Origin: Porticoccus sp.
GTDB lineage: Bacteria > Pseudomonadota > Gammaproteobacteria > Pseudomonadales > Porticoccaceae
DNA length: 43,064 nucleotides
Assembly (NCBI GenBank): GCA_002733125.1
Contig: NVUM01000008.1
Location: 23,708-66,771, forward strand
Reading direction: 5' to 3'
The translations under genes and the position numbers were made by a program. Positions within the stretch are counted from its first letter, which is position 1. Each line of letters starts with the position of its first letter. Shown here piece by piece: positions 25,082 to 33,290 of this stretch. The notes beneath the pieces are model-generated. The model had not been told where the DNA came from, did no database searches, and saw nothing but the letters and a program-made list of their open reading frames with translations.

Positions 25082-25720
25082 ATGCAAAAGAGCGCCGGGT
25101 GGGTACTGTTCACTCTGGTGATGATGCCCTGCTTTGCCAGTGCCATCGATTTGAAGTTGTCGATAGTTGCGCCGGATGCGTTGGCGGTGGAAGATGCCGT
25201 TGTGGAATTGTTGCCTCTGAATGCTGATGCGGCAGTATCCAGTGGCGATCAGAAGGAAATGACTCAACAGGATCGCACGTTTATTCCATTTGTGCTGACG
25301 GTGCCTAAGGGGACGCGCGTGGATTTCCCCAATCTCGATCGCACCCGCCACCATGTCTATTCGTTTTCTGAACCGAAACCCTTTGAGTTGAAGCTGTATG
25401 TAGGAACACCCCAGGAGCCGGTATTGTTCGACAAGCCGGGAATAGTCGCGCTGGGTTGTAATATTCACGATTACATGCAGGCTTTTATTTACGTTTCCGA
25501 CAGCCCCCATGCCAGGGTAACGGACTCGGAAGGTCAAGCCTCGTTCACTGGTCTGCCTGCAGGCAACTACCGCCTCAGAGTCTGGCATCCCTGGCAAAAC
25601 GGTGAATTGCTCGAAACGGCGTTGACACTGCCTACAGAAAACCGTCTCCTCAAGTATCAGATAGGTATTGATCGCCAGCAAAAACCCTCGGCACCTCCGG
25701 CCGGCTTCGGCGGGCTCTAG
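25082..25720 (+). CDS. Secreted cupredoxin-like blue-copper protein
   Basis: A 212-residue exported protein with signal peptide MQKSAGWVLFTLVMMPCFASA. The core is cupredoxin-like: FIPFVLTVPKGTRVDFPN is the N-terminal beta sandwich, His 90/91 (RHHVYSFS) is the first ligand, and GCNIHDYM supplies C126, H129 and M132, a complete type 1 copper set. A C-terminal carboxypeptidase-regulatory-like strand region follows (GQASFTGLPAGNYRLRVWHP). Such proteins are often labelled 'methylamine utilization protein', a misleading name. An in-frame TTG at 25046 is an alternative start but would put a Lys-rich stretch before the signal. It is first in a four-gene set. Electron transfer or copper sensing in the periplasm is likely. 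Confidence 0.83.
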   Translation: MQKSAGWVLFTLVMMPCFASAIDLKLSIVAPDALAVEDAVVELLPLNADAAVSSGDQKEMTQQDRTFIPFVLTVPKGTRVDFPNLDRTRHHVYSFSEPKPFELKLYVGTPQEPVLFDKPGIVALGCNIHDYMQAFIYVSDSPHARVTDSEGQASFTGLPAGNYRLRVWHPWQNGELLETALTLPTENRLLKYQIGIDRQQKPSAPPAGFGGL

Positions 25721-25738
25721 ACAAAGGTTGGCAAGCAA

Positions 25739-28063
25739 ATGCTCAACAGTTACCGAATCCGGCTGGTAGTTGCATTTGTGCTGGTGCTGATGCTGGTACA
25801 GCTGGCCACCGCGGTGTTCGTATTGGATGCCGCTCACCGGCAGCAAATGTTGCAGCAGCAGCGAACGCTGGATGTCGGTATCAATGTCTTTCGTGAGGTA
25901 CTAGCCAATCGTTCTCTGCAACTGAATAACTCCCTGTCAGTGCTCAGCGCCGATTTTGGCTTCAAACGTGCGATTGCCACGGGTGAAAGCGACACCATTT
26001 TGTCCGTACTAGAGAATCATGGCAGCCGTATTGGTGCAGATGCGGCGGTACTGCTGTCTCCCGATGGCAAGCTGATCAGTTCCAGTATTGCCGGTTTGGA
26101 CAAAGCCGATATCGACGCTCTGTCGGAATTGACTGACAGCATGAATGATGGCGGTGCGGCCAGAATTCTCAGCTTTGACAACGCCAGTTATCAATTTGTG
26201 ATGCAGCCCGTTAAAGCGCCAACCCTGATCGCATGGGTAGGCATGGGTTTTGTGATGGATAGACAGGTGGCGGAGCAGGCCAAGGCCATTACCGGTGTCG
26301 AAGTCAGCTTTATTAACAAGGACAGCGATGGCCGGTTTGCGATCCAGTCCACCCTCGATGCAACCTCTCAATCCGCTCTTCTCTCGCAGTTAAACAGACT
26401 ACCTGAGCTATCGCGGGAAGCGGTCGAAGGTTTTCCGGCCCATTATCTGTCTTATGCGCTGGAACTGGATGGCAAGTCTGCCGATCAGTGGGTGGTATTG
26501 CATCTTTCAAACCTGAAATGGGAACAAAATTACGAACACTTGCGTAACAGCATGCTGTCGATTTTCGCCGGCACACTGGCACTGTCATTGCTGGTCGCAG
26601 CCTGGTTGTCCGGCAGTCTAACCCGCCCGGTCCATACTCTGGTGGAATTTGCCCGCTTGATTGGCCAGGGTCAAAATCCCCCGCCAATTAAAGGTGCTCC
26701 TGCGGAACTTGCCGTGTTGGCAGATACCCTGACAGTGATGCGCGATAACATCGAGGCCCGTGAGAGGGACCTGATCTATCAATCCACCCATGACAGCCTG
26801 ACCGGGCTTGCCAACCGCTTTGCCGCCAAGCGAACCCTCCAGGATGCCGGTGACAGCCTGTCGGGTACGCTGGTGCTGCTGGATCTCAAACACTTCCGAC
26901 ATATCAATGACATGATCGGTTTTGCCAACGCAGACGCCCTGCTGGTGATGTTTGCGCGGCGACTGGAGACAATAACACCGGCCCCGGATTTCCTGGCGAG
27001 ACTGGATGGCGATGCCTTCCTGTTACTGTATAACAATGGCATAACTGAAACAGTTCTCTCCAACGCCATTGATCAACTGGAGGCACCCTTCAGTATTCAG
27101 GATTCTAATATTTCGATAAAAATCCGCGCCGGTATGTTATCCCTGACGGAACATGGGGGTAAGGTTGGTGTTTTGTTGCGGCGCATTGAAATTGCCCTGA
27201 TGCAGGCCTGTCTGAGCGATACCCGAATTGTCGCTTATCGCACCGGAGAGGATGAAAAATACCAGCGTGAACTGACTATTATCAATCAGTTGGAGCGCGG
27301 GCTGGAGCAGGGGCAGTTTCATCTGGTTTTCCAGCCGAAAGTCGACATTCAGAACAACCTCTGTAGCGGTGCGGAAGCACTCATTCGCTGGGATCACCCC
27401 GAGCTTGGCCCGATTCGCCCCGATGAGTTTATTATGCTGGCAGAGCATACGGGCAATATCGATCTGATCAGCCAATGGGTTTTGCGCCAGGCTATGGACC
27501 AACTGGTGCTCTGGCAGCACGAGGGATTGGTAGGATTAAAGCTGGCGGTGAACCTGTCTGCTCATGATCTGGTCAATGAGTCCTTGCCGGGCCAGATTGC
27601 CGAGATGCTGGAGACGAGAGGGTTGGCACCCGACCTGCTGGCTATTGAGGTCACCGAGGGTGCGGTGATGAAAGATCCGATGACTGCGGTGAGTGTGCTA
27701 CAGAAATTCCGGCATCTCGGCCTGTCCATTGCCATCGATGATTTTGGTACCGGACATTCCTCGCTGGCCTATCTGAAAATGTTGCCGGTGAATGAAGTCA
27801 AAATAGACCGCAGTTTTATCAAGGACATGCTGACCAACACCCATGATGCGATGATTGTTGAAACCAGTATTGCCCTGACCCACAGTCTGGGCTTCAGCGT
27901 GACAGCGGAAGGTGTTGAGGAGCGGCAGACGATTGATGTTCTCCGGCAACAGGGGTGTGATTTGGTGCAGGGTTATGTGTACTCTAGGCCCTTGGCAGCC
28001 AGAGATTTTTACCACTGGTATGTAGAATTCAATCAACAGGGTGGCGTGTCGCCGCTAACTTAA
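25739..28063 (+). CDS. Membrane sensor with degenerate GGDEF and intact EAL domain (c-di-GMP phosphodiesterase)
   Basis: A 774-residue inner-membrane signalling protein. One membrane span lies at about residues 8-30 and a second near 265-290, so roughly 230 residues face the periplasm as a sensor (Cache/CHASE-like). A HAMP-like segment follows (GSLTRPVHTLVEFARLIGQG). The GGDEF domain is degenerate: the active-site motif reads DGDAF at 423-427. The EAL domain keeps EAL (E546), NLSAHDL, EVTEGAVM and DDFGTG (667-672) with KIDRSFIKD, all needed for c-di-GMP hydrolysis. It should therefore lower c-di-GMP in response to a periplasmic cue. Its position after a copper protein and before a barrel and a haemoglobin suggests a redox, copper or gas signal (inference). 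Confidence 0.93.
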   Translation: MLNSYRIRLVVAFVLVLMLVQLATAVFVLDAAHRQQMLQQQRTLDVGINVFREVLANRSLQLNNSLSVLSADFGFKRAIATGESDTILSVLENHGSRIGADAAVLLSPDGKLISSSIAGLDKADIDALSELTDSMNDGGAARILSFDNASYQFVMQPVKAPTLIAWVGMGFVMDRQVAEQAKAITGVEVSFINKDSDGRFAIQSTLDATSQSALLSQLNRLPELSREAVEGFPAHYLSYALELDGKSADQWVVLHLSNLKWEQNYEHLRNSMLSIFAGTLALSLLVAAWLSGSLTRPVHTLVEFARLIGQGQNPPPIKGAPAELAVLADTLTVMRDNIEARERDLIYQSTHDSLTGLANRFAAKRTLQDAGDSLSGTLVLLDLKHFRHINDMIGFANADALLVMFARRLETITPAPDFLARLDGDAFLLLYNNGITETVLSNAIDQLEAPFSIQDSNISIKIRAGMLSLTEHGGKVGVLLRRIEIALMQACLSDTRIVAYRTGEDEKYQRELTIINQLERGLEQGQFHLVFQPKVDIQNNLCSGAEALIRWDHPELGPIRPDEFIMLAEHTGNIDLISQWVLRQAMDQLVLWQHEGLVGLKLAVNLSAHDLVNESLPGQIAEMLETRGLAPDLLAIEVTEGAVMKDPMTAVSVLQKFRHLGLSIAIDDFGTGHSSLAYLKMLPVNEVKIDRSFIKDMLTNTHDAMIVETSIALTHSLGFSVTAEGVEERQTIDVLRQQGCDLVQGYVYSRPLAARDFYHWYVEFNQQGGVSPLT

Positions 28064-28067
28064 AATA

Positions 28068-28925
28068 ATGATAAAAAGCAGCGTTGACCACTTCATCCGA
28101 GTCGTTTTCTTTCCCTTGTTCCTGACTATGGTCTGTGGTTTTGGTCACGCAGACAGCCGCATAGTGGCAACCGGAGGCGCATCGAACATTGAGGGCAGTG
28201 CCGGCGGAGGCGTCGTGCCATGGGCGGTTATCAATGGCTATGGCAGCAGTGACGAATGGGCGGTTACCGGGATGGCTACCGGTGTGTTTGTGGATGACTT
28301 TACGCTCAAGGTGATCGGCGCATCCGTAAGTTATGACAATCGGGTAGAGCTATCTTTTGCCCGCCAGCGCCTCAAACTGGACAGCCTCGGTGGGGATCTT
28401 CAACAGGATATTATCGGCCTTAAATACAAGGTTGTCGGAGAGTTGCTTTACACCACCATGCCTCAGATCAGCGTGGGGGTTCAGTACAAGGATGTCGATG
28501 ACTTCTCATTGCCCTCCGCGGTAGGCGCCAGAGACGACAGCGGTGTTGATTACTACGTCGCCGCTACCAAGGTCTTTTTTGATGCGCTTTGGGGGCGCAA
28601 CGTGCTGGTCAACGGCACAGTGCGTGCTACCAAGGCCAACCAGGGTGGGTTGCTGGGATTCGGTAGCGAGCGCAACAATCGGTACCGCTATATGAAGGAA
28701 GCCTCCGTCGCGGTGCTGTTAACCGATAATCTGGCCGTGGGCATGGATTATCGCGAGAAACCCGATGAGCTCGATTTTGCCGGTGAAGACGACTGGCAGG
28801 ATTTTTTTATCGGCTGGTTTGTTAATAAAAATCTCTCTGTCGTGCTGGCCTATGCCGATCTTGGCAGCATTGCGGGATTTGACGATCAAAAGGGCTGGTA
28901 CCTGTCCATTGAGGGAGCTCTATGA
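28068..28925 (+). CDS. DUF3034-type outer-membrane barrel-like protein
   Basis: A 285-residue protein with an N-terminal hydrophobic signal (FFPLFLTMVCGFGHA). The mature part is made of alternating strands with Gly-rich turns (IVATGGASNIEGSAGGGVVPWAVINGYG; VELSFARQRLKLDSLGG; LAVGMDYREKPDELDF) and ends GWYLSIEGAL. This fits DUF3034, predicted outer-membrane beta-barrels of unknown role. It starts four bases after the EAL gene and its stop overlaps the next ATG (ATGA), so expression is coupled on both sides. Function is not known. I infer an outer-membrane channel or sensor partner of the same operon. Confidence 0.8.
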   Translation: MIKSSVDHFIRVVFFPLFLTMVCGFGHADSRIVATGGASNIEGSAGGGVVPWAVINGYGSSDEWAVTGMATGVFVDDFTLKVIGASVSYDNRVELSFARQRLKLDSLGGDLQQDIIGLKYKVVGELLYTTMPQISVGVQYKDVDDFSLPSAVGARDDSGVDYYVAATKVFFDALWGRNVLVNGTVRATKANQGGLLGFGSERNNRYRYMKEASVAVLLTDNLAVGMDYREKPDELDFAGEDDWQDFFIGWFVNKNLSVVLAYADLGSIAGFDDQKGWYLSIEGAL

Positions 28926-29362
28926 CCTGCGTTTTGAGAAGACGGGTGTGGTCACTTGTTTCAGCCATCCTTTTATTATCACTGCTCAGTGCCTGTAGCA
29001 GTCAGCCCGCTACCGTTTATGAGGGACTGGGGGGTGAGCCCGGCCTGGCAGCCGTCGTGGATAACCTGCTGGAGCGGATGGCAAAGGACGAACAAATTGT
29101 CAGGTACTTCCAGGATACCGATATCACATTGTTCCGTGAGGGTTTGACCGAGCATCTCTGTGATGTGGCTGATGGCCCCTGCGAGTACGGTGGTGACGAC
29201 ATGAAGGCTACCCACAGAGGGCTGAATATCACACAGGCCGATTTTGATCGTTTGGTGCAATTGTTGATCTACGCGATGCAGGATGAGGGTATACCCATTG
29301 CGGTCCGCAATGATTTGCTCAAGCGTTTGGCGCCGATGTACGGGGATGTGGTTTACCAGTGA
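28922..29362 (+). CDS. Exported truncated haemoglobin (group I) lipoprotein
   Basis: A 146-residue protein with a lipobox (LLSLLSAC, then SSQ), so a lipid-anchored envelope protein. After a short linker comes a 2/2 globin: YEGLGGEPGLAAVVDNLLERM, RYFQDTDITLFREGLTEHLC, the GG turn in CEYGGDDM, and the proximal haem His at H98 (MKATHRGLNIT). Truncated haemoglobins are normally cytoplasmic; an exported lipoprotein form is unusual. Family functions include NO dioxygenation, oxygen binding and electron transfer. Its ATG overlaps the DUF3034 stop, so it is co-translated with the barrel. It is the last gene of the set; a weak hairpin follows. Confidence 0.88.
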   Translation: MTCVLRRRVWSLVSAILLLSLLSACSSQPATVYEGLGGEPGLAAVVDNLLERMAKDEQIVRYFQDTDITLFREGLTEHLCDVADGPCEYGGDDMKATHRGLNITQADFDRLVQLLIYAMQDEGIPIAVRNDLLKRLAPMYGDVVYQ

Positions 29363-29374
29363 CGCCTGAAGGTT

Positions 29375-29394
29375 CCGGATATACCGGGGTTTTT
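29375..29394 (+). terminator. Weak terminator after the haemoglobin gene
   Basis: CCGG/CCGG around ATATA, with two possible G-T pairs, is followed by T5. The stem is short. The remaining 215 bases to the transglutaminase gene show no gene. Confidence 0.35.
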
Positions 29395-29610
29395 CGACCT
29401 CTGCCGTATTTTCGGGCATTAAAAGGAGGTTGCTCTCGTCAATCAGATGGCACATGCTGTGAAAAGAGTCCTAGGCGGGGTCTAGAGCCGTACTCCAGGC
29501 TTTGTTGGACAGATTGCAAAGGCTGGTGAGGGTGGCCCCAAATTAAACAAACAGGTTGCCCGGGAGGACAGCTGTCTATGCAAAAGGTTTACTCCAGGAA
29601 ATAACGACCC

Positions 29611-30468
29611 ATGCGTCGATTCAGAATTACCCACAACACCTACTATAACTTTTCCGGATCGGTGATCCTCGGTACACACTACTTGCGATTGCGGCCCAGA
29701 GAAGGGCACACACTGCATATCGAATCCTCCACGCTGACGATTACCCCTCAGCCCACCCTGCGCTGGCGACACGATGTCGAGGGAAATTCGGTGGCGATAG
29801 CCAGTTTCAGCCAACCGACCAGTCAACTGTCGATTCTCAGTGACATCATTATTCAACAATACAATGAGGATCCGCTGGATTTTGTGGTGGAGCAACAGGC
29901 GGTGGATTACCCGTTTTTGTACGAAGAGGATGACCGGGTATTATTGCAGCCGTATATGACTGACCCGCCCATCGAGTCGGACAAGTGGCTGACTGACCTG
30001 ATTGGCGCTATCTGGCAACCGGGAGAAGCCATTCAAACCTATACCCTGATGCAGCGAATTTGCTCTCATATTTATCAGACCTTCGCATACCGGATACGGG
30101 AGGAGCCGGGGGTGCAATCCGCCGAGCAAACCATCGCCCTTAAAGCCGGTTCCTGCCGTGATTTTGCACAATTGTTCATGTCAGCAGCCCGTCATCTTGG
30201 GCTCGCAGCCCGTTTTGTCAGTGGTTACCTGCATGCCCCGCCGACCATCGATAATTTCGGCGCCACTCACGCCTGGGCGGAAATCTACGTACCGGGCGCT
30301 GGCTGGGTAGGATTTGATCCGACCATTGGTCAGCTGGTCGGCGCGGATCACATCGCAGTTGCTGTGGCCCGGCTGCCAGAATCTGTACCACCTGTTTCCG
30401 GTACATTCTCCGGGGCGGCGTCTTCTGTGCTGGATGTGGGTGTCTGGATCAACGAGTGCCATGACTGA
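29611..30468 (+). CDS. Transglutaminase-like cysteine protease-fold protein
   Basis: A 285-residue cytoplasmic-looking protein. The N-terminal part (FRITHNTYYNFSGSVILGTHYLRLRPREG) is the bacterial transglutaminase-like N-domain, and the core holds the Cys-His-Asp triad: C182 in GSCRDFAQ, H220 in THAWAEIYV and D236 in GFDPT. The phrase RFVSGYLHAPP is also typical. Family members may be proteases, amidases or crosslinking enzymes; several sit in operons with circularly permuted ATP-grasp proteins that are not seen here. AGGAAATA precedes the ATG. It is followed closely by the lipocalin gene. The substrate is unknown. Confidence 0.9.
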   Translation: MRRFRITHNTYYNFSGSVILGTHYLRLRPREGHTLHIESSTLTITPQPTLRWRHDVEGNSVAIASFSQPTSQLSILSDIIIQQYNEDPLDFVVEQQAVDYPFLYEEDDRVLLQPYMTDPPIESDKWLTDLIGAIWQPGEAIQTYTLMQRICSHIYQTFAYRIREEPGVQSAEQTIALKAGSCRDFAQLFMSAARHLGLAARFVSGYLHAPPTIDNFGATHAWAEIYVPGAGWVGFDPTIGQLVGADHIAVAVARLPESVPPVSGTFSGAASSVLDVGVWINECHD

Positions 30469-30501
30469 GTCGGTGGCTATATACCAGGTGGTTAGGAAGT
30501 G

Positions 30502-31047
30502 ATGAAAATACGCCGCACATTCACTTGTTTTATGTTTCTTCCCTTTATGCTGGCGGGGTGCCTCGGCACGCCTGATGGCGTGAAGCCGGTCAGCAATTTT
30601 GACGCCGATGCGTATCTCGGCACCTGGTACGAAATTGCACGGCTGGATCACTCGTTTGAGCGAGGCTTAAGCCGGGTGACCGCAGAATACAGCCGGCGTG
30701 AGGATGGTGGTATACGCGTCATCAACCAGGGTTTTTCCGAGCAGAAGGCAGAGTGGAAATCTGCCGAAGGGCGTGCCTATTTCATCGAAAATGACAATAT
30801 CGGTCACCTCAAGGTTTCCTTTTTCGGCCCCTTTTTTAGCTCCTATGTGGTATTCGGGCTGGACCATGAAAACTATCAATACGCTTTTGTGTCGGGTTTC
30901 AACCATTCCTATTTATGGTTGCTGGCCCGTACGCCTACGGTGGATGAAAAGCTAATTCAGCGGTTTGAAGAACGAGCTGGAGAACTGGGTTTTGATACTG
31001 ACCAGTTGATATATGTGTCCCAGCAACCCATGCCGGCATCGCGGTGA
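30502..31047 (+). CDS. blc: Bacterial lipocalin Blc (outer-membrane lipoprotein)
   Basis: A 181-residue lipocalin with signal and lipobox MLAGC, Cys lipidated near residue 20. The lipocalin signature GTWYEIARLDHSFERGLSRVTAEYS is intact, followed by GHLKVSFFGPFFSSYVVFGLD, YQYAFVSGFNHSYLWLLARTP, both hallmarks of Blc. Blc binds lysophospholipids or fatty acids and is linked to envelope stress and starvation. ATG at 30502 fits AGGA upstream better than GTG at 30499. It sits 33 bases after the transglutaminase gene, likely on the same transcript. Confidence 0.94.
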   Translation: MKIRRTFTCFMFLPFMLAGCLGTPDGVKPVSNFDADAYLGTWYEIARLDHSFERGLSRVTAEYSRREDGGIRVINQGFSEQKAEWKSAEGRAYFIENDNIGHLKVSFFGPFFSSYVVFGLDHENYQYAFVSGFNHSYLWLLARTPTVDEKLIQRFEERAGELGFDTDQLIYVSQQPMPASR

Positions 31048-31183
31048 GTGGGCGGTTGATTGTGTAAGGCGGATTTTCTGCCGGGGTGGGCGAAAAGCGA
31101 CACGGTTTCTAAATTTGCAGGGGCTGTTTCTCTGTCCCGATTGATGGGGTTGCAGGCCAAAAGAGCAGGTCAAAAAGACTGTT

Positions 31184-32395
31184 ATGAAGAACCAACTCGA
31201 ATCCTATATCAGCCGGTTTTTCAGGCTCGAGTCGGCGGGCGGCATTGTGATGATGCTGGCTGCCATCGCTGCACTGATCTGTGCCAACTCACCAGTGCGG
31301 GCCTACTATGGACTGCTGCTGGATACCCCGGTAGCGGTGATGATCGGCGAATTCGTGGTGGCCAAGCCACTGCTGATGTGGGTCAACGACGGGTTAATGG
31401 CTGTTTTCTTTTTCCTTGTAGGGCTCGAACTAAAACGTGAGCTGATTGAGGGAGAATTGTCCGAGAAGCGAAAAATCATTTTGCCCGGAGTGGGTGCTCT
31501 GGGCGGTATGCTGGTTCCGGCGATGATTTATCTGAGCTTCAATAGTGGTGACGGTCTTGCCAGTCAGGGTTGGGCCATTCCGGCCGCCACCGATATTGCC
31601 TTTGCGCTGGGTGTTCTGTCGTTGTTGGGCTCCAGGGTGCCGGTCTCCCTGAAGATTTTCCTTACCTCTCTGGCAGTTTTTGATGATATCGGGGCAATTA
31701 TCATTATCGCCATCTTTTACACATCGAATATTTCCCCTGCGGCTTTGCTACTGGTCTGCAGCTGTTTGCCGGTACTGGCGCTATTGAATCGCTACAACGT
31801 CGAGTCCAAAAGCCTCTATATCGCAGTGGGTACGATTATGTGGCTTGCCATGCTGAAGTCCGGTGTCCACGCCACCCTGGCGGGGGTGATCATGGCCATG
31901 TTCATTCCCCTACGCACCGACAATCCGGGTGTTTCTCCGCTTAAAATCATGGAGCATGACCTGCAGGCGCTGGTGGCTTTCTTTGTGTTGCCGGTATTTG
32001 CGTTTGCCAACGCAGGCATCAGTTTTTCCGGTCTCGGTGCGGCGCAGTTTTTCCACCCGGTTCCGATGGGCATTGCGCTGGGGTTATTCATCGGCAAACA
32101 GGTCGGCGTGTTCGGCAGTTGCTGGATTGCCGTCAGGCTGGGTGCGGCCAAGCTACCAAAGGACATGTCCTGGGGCGGTCTTTACGGCGTTGCGGCACTC
32201 TGTGGCATTGGTTTTACCATGAGTCTGTTTATCAGTTCTCTCGCTTTCGAGGGCACCGATATCAAACTGATTTTTGATGAGCGTCTGGGCATCCTTGCCG
32301 GATCGATCATGTCAGGTGCCATTGGCTATCTGGTGCTGCGACGCTGTCTCGGTCGTGGCGGCGCGTCCTCCCCAGCCAATACTTCAAGTCGATAA
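31184..32395 (+). CDS. nhaA: Na+/H+ antiporter NhaA
   Basis: A 403-residue inner-membrane antiporter that exports sodium in exchange for protons. It has about twelve hydrophobic segments; the two transport aspartates are D167-D168 (LAVFDDIGAIIII), equivalent to D163-D164 of E. coli NhaA, and PAATDIAFALGVLSLLG supplies the unwound-helix motif. LFFLVGLELKRELIEGEL, DPALINAG-like features aside, and GIGFTMSLFISSLAF are characteristic. A sodium-rich (marine) lifestyle is consistent. Its last 70 bases overlap the end of rlmJ on the opposite strand. No strong ribosome site is seen. Confidence 0.96.
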   Translation: MKNQLESYISRFFRLESAGGIVMMLAAIAALICANSPVRAYYGLLLDTPVAVMIGEFVVAKPLLMWVNDGLMAVFFFLVGLELKRELIEGELSEKRKIILPGVGALGGMLVPAMIYLSFNSGDGLASQGWAIPAATDIAFALGVLSLLGSRVPVSLKIFLTSLAVFDDIGAIIIIAIFYTSNISPAALLLVCSCLPVLALLNRYNVESKSLYIAVGTIMWLAMLKSGVHATLAGVIMAMFIPLRTDNPGVSPLKIMEHDLQALVAFFVLPVFAFANAGISFSGLGAAQFFHPVPMGIALGLFIGKQVGVFGSCWIAVRLGAAKLPKDMSWGGLYGVAALCGIGFTMSLFISSLAFEGTDIKLIFDERLGILAGSIMSGAIGYLVLRRCLGRGGASSPANTSSR

Positions 32396-33210
32396 ACGCC
32401 GGTTTCTGGCGCCAGCTTTTCCGCCAGTTTTGGCAGCAATGGTTGCATCTTGTCGAACAGTGTCCAGGGAGGGTTGATAACGATCATGCCTGCCGATGTC
32501 ATGCCCCGCTCTGTGGTATCGGGTTGCAGGCCCAGCTCAAAAAGCTGCATCCGCTTGATTCCGGCGCCGATCAGCTGGCGCTCCAGGCGGTTGATACGCT
32601 CCCGGTCTACCACCGGGTACCAGAGCGCATAAATGCCAGTGGCGAATTTATGGTAGGCCCTGATCAGCTGTTCCGTAACCCGCTGATAATCCGATTTGAT
32701 TTCGTAGGAGGGGTCAATCAGCACCAGTCCCCGTTTCGAGGCGGGCGGTAGCCGGCTCATCATTCCCTGTAGCCCGTCCTCCCCAAAGGTTCGCATTTGC
32801 GTGTCCCCGGCCATCAATTTATGCAGTGCCGCATAATCTGTCGGATGAATTTCGAATAACCAGCCCCGGTCCCGGTGGCGCAGGTAGTGTTTTGCAATAG
32901 CGGGTGAACCGGGGTAGCGGGAGAGCTTTTGTACTTTGCCGGTCGTCTTTCTGTCCGGATAGAGCAGAGAGAAATATTGCTGAAGTTCAGGAAAATCATC
33001 TGCGTCCAGACGGCCTATACCGGCGGTATATTCCGATGTTTTATTGGCCTGTTCGGAATTGAGTTTATGCCAGCCAGCCCCGGCGTGACTGTCGATATAG
33101 TCAAAAGGTTTTTCCTTAAGGGTCAGATAGTCGAGCAGTTCAACCAGGATGATGTGTTTCAGTACATCGGCAAAATTGCCGGCATGATAGCCGTGTCGGT
33201 AGCTCAACAT
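32326..33210 (-). CDS. rlmJ: 23S rRNA (adenine-N6) methyltransferase RlmJ
   Basis: A 294-residue methyltransferase expected to modify A2030 of 23S rRNA. Family hallmarks are MLSYRHGYHAGNFADVLKH at the start, YIDSHAGAGWH (the SAM loop), SRYPGSPAI, and the catalytic motif, which reads DPSYE (LVLIDPSYEIKSDYQ) instead of the usual DPPYE, a conservative-looking change. GGMIVINPPW lies later. GGA sits before the ATG. The C-terminal 15-20 residues (PRPRQRRSTR) run into the convergent nhaA coding region by 70 bases and look like a recent tail extension. Confidence 0.93.
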   Translation of the reverse strand: MLSYRHGYHAGNFADVLKHIILVELLDYLTLKEKPFDYIDSHAGAGWHKLNSEQANKTSEYTAGIGRLDADDFPELQQYFSLLYPDRKTTGKVQKLSRYPGSPAIAKHYLRHRDRGWLFEIHPTDYAALHKLMAGDTQMRTFGEDGLQGMMSRLPPASKRGLVLIDPSYEIKSDYQRVTEQLIRAYHKFATGIYALWYPVVDRERINRLERQLIGAGIKRMQLFELGLQPDTTERGMTSAGMIVINPPWTLFDKMQPLLPKLAEKLAPETGVYRLEVLAGEDAPPRPRQRRSTR

Positions 33211-33290
33211 GGTTTTTCCAGGAGCGAATTACAAGTAAGTGTTGGTCGGCCAATAGGCCGCTGGTTGGCAGTCCAGCTGGGCTTGTTGGG

